A stretch of DNA of 62,865 bases. It comes from Microbacterium sp. MYb72 (GTDB lineage Bacteria > Actinomycetota > Actinomycetes > Actinomycetales > Microbacteriaceae). The notes under the pieces are model-generated. The model worked only from the letters and a program-made list of their open reading frames with translations, was not told the origin of the DNA and made no database searches. Made by a program: the position numbers and the translations under genes. Location: assembly GCF_002979415.1 (NCBI RefSeq), contig NZ_PCOT01000024.1, positions 1-62,865 of the forward strand. Direction: 5' to 3'. Every line of letters starts with the position of its first letter. Position 1 is the stretch's first letter. This document shows, piece after piece, positions 51,806 to 58,935 of the stretch.

Positions 51806-52974
51806 GCATCGTCGTCGCCGGCGTCGGGATGATCCCGTTCGTCACGCCCTCGCGCACCGCGTCGTACGACGTGATGGGGGAGCGGGCGATCCGGGAGGCG
51901 CTGGCGGATGCCGGCATCGGCCTCGATGCTGTCGACGCGGTGTACGCGGGGTACGTCTACGCCGACACGGCGGCCGGACAGACGGCCGTCTACGGGGTGG
52001 GGACGACGGGGGTCCCCGTGTTCAACGTCAACAACTACTGCGCGAGCGGATCGAGCGCGCTGTGGCTGGGACGCCAGGCGATCCTCTCCGGCACGGCCGA
52101 CTGCGTGCTCGTCGTGGGGTTCGAGCAGATGGCCCGGGGCGCGATCGGCAGCATGTACGACGACCGCCCGGACTCGCTGTGGCGGTTCACCGAGTCGCGG
52201 GTGGCGCATCGCGGCGCCTCCGATGCGCCACCTGCCGCGCAGTTCTTCGGCGACGCCGGGGCGGCGTACGCGGAGAGGTACGCGATGGATCCCGCCGTCT
52301 TCGCGCACGTCACGGTCAAGTCCCGTCGGCACGCCGCCGCGAACCCCTACGCCGTGTTCCGCGATCCGATCACGGTGGAGGAGGTGCTCGCCTCACCGCA
52401 CGTGTACGGGCCTCTCACGCGGCTGCAGTGCTGCCCGCCGACCTGTGGTGCGGCCGCAGCGGTGCTCTGCACCGAGGAGTTCGCGCGGGCGCACGGACTC
52501 GACGCCTCGGTGCGCATCCGAGCCCAGGCGATGACGAGCGACAGAGCCGACACGTTCGGCGGAGACGCGATGGCGCTCGTCGGTGCATCGATCGCGCAGC
52601 GCGCCGCGGATGCCGTCTACGAGGAGGCCGGCGTCGATCCACGCGACCTGCGGGTCGTGGAGCTGCACGACTGCTTCACGACGAACGAAGTGCTCGCCTA
52701 CGAGGCGCTGCGCCTCACGCCCGAGGGCACGAGCGAGCGCTTCATCCTCGACGGGCAGAACACGTACGGCGGACAGGTCGTGACAAACCCCTCGGGTGGG
52801 CTGCTCTCGAAGGGTCATCCTCTCGGGGCGACCGGGCTCGCGCAGTGCGCAGAGCTGGTGTGGCAGCTCCGGGGCATGGCCGGTGACCGTCAGGTCGACG
52901 ACGTCACTCTCGCGCTCCAGCACAACCTCGGCCTCGGCAGCGCGTGCGTCGTCACGCTGTACGAGCGGGTCTGA
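51802..52974 (+). CDS. thiolase-family protein (SCP-x / lipid-transfer type)
   Basis: The 390-residue protein is a thiolase of the sterol-carrier-protein-x group: catalytic Cys80 in NNYCASGSSAL, HDCFTTNE in the middle and GGLLSKGHPLGATG with the late His. It should cleave a 3-oxoacyl-CoA to a shortened acyl-CoA. The GTG at 51802 overlaps the acyl-CoA ligase stop. All three catalytic motifs are present, unlike thiolase-like proteins in aldolase complexes that lack the cysteine. No hydratase, dehydrogenase or OB-fold partner is encoded next to it in this window. Confidence 0.9.
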   Translation: MSIVVAGVGMIPFVTPSRTASYDVMGERAIREALADAGIGLDAVDAVYAGYVYADTAAGQTAVYGVGTTGVPVFNVNNYCASGSSALWLGRQAILSGTADCVLVVGFEQMARGAIGSMYDDRPDSLWRFTESRVAHRGASDAPPAAQFFGDAGAAYAERYAMDPAVFAHVTVKSRRHAAANPYAVFRDPITVEEVLASPHVYGPLTRLQCCPPTCGAAAAVLCTEEFARAHGLDASVRIRAQAMTSDRADTFGGDAMALVGASIAQRAADAVYEEAGVDPRDLRVVELHDCFTTNEVLAYEALRLTPEGTSERFILDGQNTYGGQVVTNPSGGLLSKGHPLGATGLAQCAELVWQLRGMAGDRQVDDVTLALQHNLGLGSACVVTLYERV

Positions 52975-52977
52975 CCG

Positions 52978-53039
52978 CGTGAGGGGTCAGCATCTGCCGG
53001 ATGCGGGGGCGGTGATGCGGCATTCAGCGACCCCTCACG
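52978..53039. repeat. intergenic palindromic element, type C
   Basis: CGTGAGGGGTC (52978-52988) is inverted as GACCCCTCACG (53029-53039), perfect 11-bp arms around 40 bp. It fills the 75-bp gap between the convergent thiolase and acetyltransferase genes and could act as a two-way terminator or be a small mobile-type palindrome. Confidence 0.6.
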
Positions 53040-53049
53040 GCGGGCAGGG

Positions 53050-53613
53050 TCAGAGGATCGGCCAGGGCACGGGCGTGCGGTCGTCGGAGGGGAGGAGGCC
53101 GGCGGTCCAGCCGTCATCTCGCCCGCGCGGGCTGGTCAGGGCCTGGCGACGCAGGCCCTCGTAGCGGAACCCGAGCGCCCTCGCCGCACGTGCGGAGGGG
53201 ATGTTGCCGACGACCGCCTGCCACTGGATGCGGGCGAGTCCGAGCTCGGCGAAACCCCACTCGACCACGGCGCGACCCGCCTCGACCAGATATCCGCGAC
53301 CGCGGGCCTCCGGCGCCATCCAATAGCCGAGCTCGGCGTGCGCGCCGCCGACCTGCGGCGTGAATCCGTCGAGGCTGATGACGCCGAGGAACGTGTCGTC
53401 CGCCCGGATGCCCCACACGGCGCCCGTCTCCTCCGCCCAGCCGTCGGCGATCATCCGGATGAACCCGTCCGCGTGCTCGCGCGTGTACGGGCTCGGCACG
53501 GTCGTCCACCGCGGGATCTCCGGGTCCTGGCAGGCGCGGTCGATCGCCTCGGCATCCGACGGTGAAGGGGCACGCAACATCAGGCGTTCGGTCGTGAGAG
53601 TCACGGGTTCCAT
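53050..53613 (-). CDS. GNAT-family acetyltransferase (RimJ/RimL-like)
   Basis: The 187-residue protein has the GNAT fold: N-terminal TERLMLRAPSPSDAEAI, acceptor segment LGYWMAPEARGRGYL with the acetyl-CoA pyrophosphate loop RGRGYL, and a C-terminal ALGFRYEGL. RimJ/RimL-like enzymes acetylate ribosomal protein N-termini or antibiotics; the acceptor is not predictable. TACTCT lies exactly 6 bases before the ATG at 53613, which supports this start over the GTG three bases upstream and implies a leaderless mRNA. Confidence 0.88.
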   Translation of the reverse strand: MEPVTLTTERLMLRAPSPSDAEAIDRACQDPEIPRWTTVPSPYTREHADGFIRMIADGWAEETGAVWGIRADDTFLGVISLDGFTPQVGGAHAELGYWMAPEARGRGYLVEAGRAVVEWGFAELGLARIQWQAVVGNIPSARAARALGFRYEGLRRQALTSPRGRDDGWTAGLLPSDDRTPVPWPIL

Positions 53614-53649
53614 CACGCAAGAGTAGTGACGATGCCACTCAGCTGGCGC

Positions 53650-54015
53650 TCACACACCGATGAGGAACGACAGGCCGACGAGCCAGGACCAGCCGAGTAC
53701 GACGGGTGTGAGGGGGAGGAGCGCTGCCAGCACGGCGAGTACGACCCCCGCGGTGCCCGGTAGCTGGCCGCGATGCGTGGACATGGCGATGATCCCGGTG
53801 GCCAGCGCGGCGACGCCTGCCACCGCGCCGATCGCGAAGGCGGAACCGTAGGCGGTGCCGATTCCCGACACAGTGAAGTCGAGTACCACGCATGCGGCGC
53901 CGAGGAGGAGCGCGAGGACGCCGAGGCCCAACGAGACGAACCCCAGTGCCGTCGATCTGAGCGCAGGCGGAGTGGATCGCCTGACCTGGGGGCGATCTGT
54001 GTGCGGCGCGGTCAT
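53650..54015 (-). CDS. small membrane protein with three to four transmembrane helices
   Basis: The 121-residue protein has a short charged N-terminus (about 25 residues) and three or four hydrophobic helices separated by short loops, resembling DUF4190-type membrane proteins, though I am not certain of the family. TACTGT lies 6 bases before the ATG at 54015, so it probably has a leaderless transcript; a GTG 6 bases further upstream is possible. It is divergent from mfd. No function is indicated. Confidence 0.7.
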   Translation of the reverse strand: MTAPHTDRPQVRRSTPPALRSTALGFVSLGLGVLALLLGAACVVLDFTVSGIGTAYGSAFAIGAVAGVAALATGIIAMSTHRGQLPGTAGVVLAVLAALLPLTPVVLGWSWLVGLSFLIGV

Positions 54016-54091
54016 GGTCACACAGTACTCACGGCGTTCGCGGCGCATCGGGGTCGGCCCGATGTCGGAGGCCCCGGTCTAAGCTTGTCCG

Positions 54092-57000
54092 GTGACTGTT
54101 CCGGGGATTCTGCGCGCCTTGGAAGAGGCGTCTCTGTATCGTGACGCCCTCAGCTGGGCGCAGACCGACGCCGATCTCGGCCTCGTCGACGGACTCGACG
54201 CCCCGGTGCTCGCCGGGCTGCTCGAGAAGCGTCGTGCGGCGGGCCAGACGGCGGCGGCGCTCGCCGTGGTGCCCACGGGGCGTCGTGCGGAGAGCCTGGC
54301 CGCCGCTCTCGGCGCCTACCTGCCGGACGCCGAGGTGCTCACCTTCCCCGCGTGGGAGACCCTGCCGCATGAGCGGCTGAGCCCCAGCCCCGACACGGTG
54401 GGCCAGCGCCTCCAGGCCCTTCGCCGCATCGCCGAGTGGACGGGGGATCACCCGCTGATCGTCGTCGCCTCCGTGCGCGCGGCACTCCAGCCGATCGCCG
54501 GCAACCTCGGCGAGATCGCCCCCCTCGAGCTCAGGATCGGCAGCAGGGGCAACGAGCTCGACACGGTCGCCGAGCAGCTCGTCGAGCGCGCCTACTCGCG
54601 CGTCGACATGGTGTCGCGCCGAGGCGAGTTCGCCGTGCGCGGCGGCATCCTCGACGTGTTCCCGCCGATCTCCGAGCATCCGTACCGCGTCGAGTTCTTC
54701 GGCGACGAGATCGACCAGATCCGCGCGTTCTCCGTCGCCGACCAGCGCTCGCTGCCGGGAGACGTCGATCTCGTCGACCTGCAGCCGAGCCGAGAGCTCC
54801 TCCTCACGCAGGACGTGCGCGACAACGCGCGTGCGCTCAAGGATGCGTTCCCCGCCATCGCGGGCATGCTCGAGAAGATGGCCGAGGGCATCCCTGTCGA
54901 GGGCATGGAGTCGCTGCTGCCGGCTGTCGCGGGTCCGCTCAAGTCGCTGGTCGAGTACCTGCCGGAGGGCAGTGTGACGGCGATCATCGACCCGGAGCGC
55001 TCGACCGCACGCGCGATCACGCTCGGCGACACCAACCGCGAGTTCCTCGATGCCGCGTGGAGCGCGGCGACCTCGGGCGCCTCCGCCCCCATCGACCTGG
55101 GCGCGGGCGACTTCCTCACCATCGCCGAGCTCCGCGAGGTCGTGCGCGACCGCGGCGGCGTCCTGTGGCGGCTGAGCCCGTTCTCGATCGGCGACGCCGA
55201 CGTCGACACCGCGGATGCCGTGGTGATCCCGTCCTTCCACGGCAACGTCGACGGCGCGATCTCCTTCGTCGACGCCCGGGTCTCGGAGGGGTGGCGCGTG
55301 GTCGTCATCGCGACCGGCGCCGGTCTCGTCGACCGCGCGCGCGACGTGCTCTCCGACCGCGGCATCGCCGCCCGCGTCGTCGACTCCCTCACCGGCCTGC
55401 CTGACGGAGGGGTCGCGACCCTCGTCACGGGGTCGGTGGAGGCCGGGTTCCAGGTGCCGGAGGCGAAACTCGCCGTCCTCACGGACAACGAGTTCTACGG
55501 CCGCACCATCGGCGGCGACCAGCGCGTCGTCAAGAAGCTCGCCTCGCGGCGCAAGAACGTCGTCGATCCGCTGCAGCTCAAGCCGGGCGACTTCGTCGTG
55601 CACTCGACCCACGGCATCGGCCGCTTCGTGGAGATGACGCAGCGGGAGGTCTCCACCGGAGGCCGCAACGCCACGAAGTCGGTGCGCGACTACCTCGTGC
55701 TGGAGTACTCGCCGTCCAAGCGCGGCTACCCTGGCGACAAGCTCTTCGTCCCGACCGACCAGCTCGACTCGCTCTCGAAGTACGTCGGCGGCGAGGCCCC
55801 GACGCTGTCGAAGATGGGCGGCAGCGACTGGGCTGCGGCGAAGGGCAAGGCGCGCAAGGCCGTGCGCGACATCGCGGTCGAGCTCGTCAAGCTGTACTCG
55901 GCGCGTATGGGAGCCAAGGGGCACGCGTTCGGCCCCGACACGCCCTGGCAGCGTGAGCTGGAGGAGGCGTTCCCGTTCGCGGAGACTCCTGACCAGCTGC
56001 AGACGATCGACGAGATCAAGGCCGACATGGAGCGGCCCATCCCGATGGACCGGCTGCTGTCGGGCGACGTCGGCTTCGGCAAGACCGAGGTCGCGGTGCG
56101 TGCGGCGTTCAAGGCGATCCAGGACGGCAAGCAGGTCGCCATGCTCGTGCCGACGACCCTGCTGGTCAAGCAGCACCTGGAGACGTTCACCGAGCGCTTC
56201 GCCGGATTCCCGGTCAAGGTGCGTCCGCTGTCGCGCTTCCAGACCGACAAGGAGGCCCGGCTCACGCTCGACGGCCTCCTCGACGGCACCGTCGACATGG
56301 TCATCGGCACGCACCGCATCCTCACCGACCAGGTGATGTTCAAGGACCTCGGCCTGATGATCATCGACGAGGAGCAGCGCTTCGGCGTCGAGCACAAGGA
56401 CGCGCTGAAGAAGATGAAGACGAACGTCGACATCCTCGCGATGAGCGCCACGCCGATCCCGCGCACGCTCGAGATGGCCGTCACCGGCATCCGCGAGATG
56501 TCCACTCTCGCGACGCCGCCCGAGGACCGGCATCCGATCCTCTCCTTCGTCGGACCCCGCAGCGACAAGCAGATGGCGGCCGCGATCCGCAGGGAGATCC
56601 TCCGTGAGGGCCAGGTGTTCTTCGTGCACAACCGGGTGCAGTCGATCCAGCGCGTCGCGGCGGAGCTCGCCGAGCTCGTGCCGGAGGCCCGCATCGCCGT
56701 GGCGCACGGCCAGATGGGGGAGCACCAGCTGGAGCAGGTCGTCGACGACTTCTGGGAGCGCAAGTTCGACGTGCTCGTCTCGACGACGATCATCGAGACC
56801 GGGCTCGACATCTCCAACGCCAACACGATCATCATCGACCGTGCCGACAAGTACGGTCTGAGCCAGCTGCACCAGCTCCGCGGACGGGTCGGCCGCGGCC
56901 GCGAGCGCGCCTACGCGTACTTCCTCTACGACGACATGAAGCCGCTGTCCGAGACGGCGGCAGACCGGCTGCAGACCATCGCCGTGAACAACGACCTCGG

Positions 57001-57664
57001 CTCCGGCATGCAGGTCGCCCTCAAGGACCTGGAGCTACGGGGCGCGGGCAACATGCTCGGCGCGGAGCAGGCCGGGCACATCGCGGGCGTCGGCTTCGAC
57101 CTGTATCTGCGCATGATCGGCGAGGCCGTGTCCACGTTCCGCGGCGAGGAGGTCGAGAGCGGGCAGGAGCTGCGGCTCGAGCTCCCGCTCGACGCGCGGA
57201 TCCCCGAGTTCTACATCGACAGCGAGCGACTGCGCCTGGAGGCGTATCAGAAGCTCTCGGCGGCTTCGGCCGCGACGGCGAAGGACGAGGCGATCGACCT
57301 CGTCATCGCCGAGCTCACCGACCGCTACGGAACTCTGCCCGAGGAGGTCGAGGGGCTGATCGCCATCGCCCGCCTGCGCCGTCGTGCCGCGAGGGCTGGG
57401 TTGACGGATGTCGTCACGATGGGGTCGAACCTGCGGATCGCCCCCGCGCGCTTCGAGGACTCGATCAAGGTGCGGATGCAGCGGCTCTACCCGAAGGCGA
57501 AGCTCGTCGGCGGGGGAGAGGCGCTGGTCGTGCCCATGCCGACCGTGCCCGCCGCCGTCGGCGTCGGCCTGGAGCCGCTCGCCGACAAGGCCCTGCTGGA
57601 GTGGGTGGCGCAGCTGTTCACCGCGCTCTTCCCCGAGCCGGTCGCGGCCGGTCAGCGGGACTGA
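54092..57664 (+). CDS. mfd: transcription-repair coupling factor Mfd
   Basis: The 1190-residue ATP-dependent translocase pushes stalled RNA polymerase off DNA and recruits UvrA for repair. The N-terminal UvrB-like region, the RNA-polymerase-interacting segment (DFVVHSTHGIGRFVEM, near 500), Walker A GDVGFGKTE at about 657-665, DEEQ at about 758 and the C-terminal TRCF domain are all recognisable. Length is normal. TAAGCT (54080-54085) lies exactly 6 bases before the GTG at 54092 and no ribosome-binding site is present, so translation is probably leaderless. Confidence 0.97.
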   Translation: MTVPGILRALEEASLYRDALSWAQTDADLGLVDGLDAPVLAGLLEKRRAAGQTAAALAVVPTGRRAESLAAALGAYLPDAEVLTFPAWETLPHERLSPSPDTVGQRLQALRRIAEWTGDHPLIVVASVRAALQPIAGNLGEIAPLELRIGSRGNELDTVAEQLVERAYSRVDMVSRRGEFAVRGGILDVFPPISEHPYRVEFFGDEIDQIRAFSVADQRSLPGDVDLVDLQPSRELLLTQDVRDNARALKDAFPAIAGMLEKMAEGIPVEGMESLLPAVAGPLKSLVEYLPEGSVTAIIDPERSTARAITLGDTNREFLDAAWSAATSGASAPIDLGAGDFLTIAELREVVRDRGGVLWRLSPFSIGDADVDTADAVVIPSFHGNVDGAISFVDARVSEGWRVVVIATGAGLVDRARDVLSDRGIAARVVDSLTGLPDGGVATLVTGSVEAGFQVPEAKLAVLTDNEFYGRTIGGDQRVVKKLASRRKNVVDPLQLKPGDFVVHSTHGIGRFVEMTQREVSTGGRNATKSVRDYLVLEYSPSKRGYPGDKLFVPTDQLDSLSKYVGGEAPTLSKMGGSDWAAAKGKARKAVRDIAVELVKLYSARMGAKGHAFGPDTPWQRELEEAFPFAETPDQLQTIDEIKADMERPIPMDRLLSGDVGFGKTEVAVRAAFKAIQDGKQVAMLVPTTLLVKQHLETFTERFAGFPVKVRPLSRFQTDKEARLTLDGLLDGTVDMVIGTHRILTDQVMFKDLGLMIIDEEQRFGVEHKDALKKMKTNVDILAMSATPIPRTLEMAVTGIREMSTLATPPEDRHPILSFVGPRSDKQMAAAIRREILREGQVFFVHNRVQSIQRVAAELAELVPEARIAVAHGQMGEHQLEQVVDDFWERKFDVLVSTTIIETGLDISNANTIIIDRADKYGLSQLHQLRGRVGRGRERAYAYFLYDDMKPLSETAADRLQTIAVNNDLGSGMQVALKDLELRGAGNMLGAEQAGHIAGVGFDLYLRMIGEAVSTFRGEEVESGQELRLELPLDARIPEFYIDSERLRLEAYQKLSAASAATAKDEAIDLVIAELTDRYGTLPEEVEGLIAIARLRRRAARAGLTDVVTMGSNLRIAPARFEDSIKVRMQRLYPKAKLVGGGEALVVPMPTVPAAVGVGLEPLADKALLEWVAQLFTALFPEPVAAGQRD

Positions 57665-57665
57665 C

Positions 57666-58049
57666 GTGGGGCGGCTGAGCGTCAAGCGCGCGCTGCAGGT
57701 GCTGTCGACGGTGCTGGCGGCCGTCGCCGGGGCGCTCGTGCTCTTCCTGCCCAGCTACACCGTGGTTCGCACGGACTCCGCGGGGGACGAGAGCACCAGC
57801 ACCCTGAGCATCTGGCAGTACAACGGTCCGATCATGCTGCTCGTCGTGGCGATCCCCGTCGTCATCGCGCTGATCCCCGCCCTGGTCCGCGGGAGGTGGT
57901 GGCCGGTCGTGAGTCTCGTCTCGGCGGGGCTGCTCCTCGGTGTCGCCTTCCTCGGCGCACCCACCGTGGGGTTCGCCTTCCTGCCCGCGGTCGTCGCCGC
58001 CGTCGTCGCGGCGATGATGCGGCCTCGCGTGGGGGCGTCGCGGGAGTAG
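57666..58049 (+). CDS. small membrane protein downstream of mfd
   Basis: The 127-residue protein has a transmembrane helix near residues 8-28, an outside loop of about 25 residues (TVVRTDSAGDESTSTLSIWQ) and three further helices. I do not recognise a characterised family. The GTG at 57666 lies 1 bp after the mfd stop with a weak AGCGGGAC upstream, so it is probably co-translated with mfd. It has no cysteines or catalytic motifs. Confidence 0.75.
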   Translation: MGRLSVKRALQVLSTVLAAVAGALVLFLPSYTVVRTDSAGDESTSTLSIWQYNGPIMLLVVAIPVVIALIPALVRGRWWPVVSLVSAGLLLGVAFLGAPTVGFAFLPAVVAAVVAAMMRPRVGASRE

Positions 58050-58156
58050 CCGTCAGCCCGCCGATGTGACGCTGACCGGAAGGCTCCCGTCTGCCCGTGG
58101 CTGTCGACCTCGACCGCGAACCCCTCTCTCACCGACACCCCCGTCCGGGACCGGCG

Positions 58157-58243
58157 GAGCACAACTTCGGAGCAGGGGCGCGACACGCCGAGGACGAGCG
58201 GGATGCCGACGGGGTGTCGATCCGCCGCTCCGAAGCCGTGCTC
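58157..58243. repeat. intergenic palindromic element, type D
   Basis: GAGCACAACTTCGGAGC (58157-58173) is inverted as GCTCCGAAGCCGTGCTC (58227-58243), 15 of 17 positions complementary, around 53 bp. It lies in the 280-bp gap between the small membrane gene and the LbetaH gene. The rest of that gap shows only the -10 box before 58330. Confidence 0.55.
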
Positions 58244-58329
58244 GGGGGAGCGAGGTGAAACCCACCTGCCGCACCCCGGTTGCGGGGGAATCGTGCACGC
58301 CCGTCCGTCCGTCGCACTAGTCTGGCGGC

Positions 58330-58935
58330 ATGTTGTACGAGCACCTCGGGGCTCGGCCCCGGATCCATGACACCGCCGTCGTCGCTCCCACAGCCGTGAT
58401 CTCCGGAGACGTCGAGATCGGCCCGAACTGCCAAGTGCTGCACGGCGCCGTGATCACCGCGGAGGGCGGCCCGATCACGCTCGGCGAGCACGTGATCGTG
58501 ATGGAGAACGCGCTCATCAGGGCGACCGCCGCGAACGCGGTGCACATCGGGGCGCACACCCTCGTCGGCACGCTCGCGAGCATCGCCGGCGCCACGGTCG
58601 GCGAGGAGGTCTTCCTCGCCTCGGGGGCCCGCATCTTCAACGGCGCGCTGATCGGCGACCGCTGCGAGGTGCGCGTCAACGCGATCGTGCACCGCAGGGC
58701 GGTCCTCCCCGCGGGCGCCGTCGTCCCGATCGGCTGGGTCGCGGTGGGCGATCCGGTCCAGCTGCTCTCGCCCGACCGCGAGGCGGAGATCGCCGCCGCC
58801 CAGCCCGAGCTGGACTTCCCCGGCCACGTGTTCGGGGTCGACCGCGACACCCCCGATCTCATGGTGCAGCTCACGGAGCGCTACGGCAGCTCCCTCGCGC
58901 GGCACGCCGACGACACCGAGGTCCGCGACGCATGA
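58330..58935 (+). CDS. left-handed beta-helix protein (gamma-carbonic anhydrase / PaaY-like)
   Basis: The 201-residue protein has the hexapeptide-repeat pattern (VVAPTAVISGDVEIGPNCQV and following) of gamma-class carbonic anhydrase-like proteins, usually trimeric. Three histidines that might ligate a metal (HGAV, VHIGAHTLV) are present, but activity cannot be judged. TAGTCT (58318-58323) is exactly 6 bases before the ATG, so the transcript is probably leaderless. Its stop overlaps the start of the aminotransferase fusion as ATGA, so they share an operon. Confidence 0.85.
   Translation: MLYEHLGARPRIHDTAVVAPTAVISGDVEIGPNCQVLHGAVITAEGGPITLGEHVIVMENALIRATAANAVHIGAHTLVGTLASIAGATVGEEVFLASGARIFNGALIGDRCEVRVNAIVHRRAVLPAGAVVPIGWVAVGDPVQLLSPDREAEIAAAQPELDFPGHVFGVDRDTPDLMVQLTERYGSSLARHADDTEVRDA

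Noticed and set aside
54029..56872. Long minus-strand open frame opposite mfd (over 900 codons)
   Set aside because: It has the Arg/Asp/Glu/His-rich composition of antisense frames in GC-rich DNA, no motif, and Mfd on the other strand is unambiguous. The same applies to the long frame opposite pckG (20195-22897).
58050..58329. A small coding gene between the mfd-linked membrane gene and the LbetaH gene
   Set aside because: Open frames here have no ribosome-binding site or recognisable motif and the region contains palindrome D.
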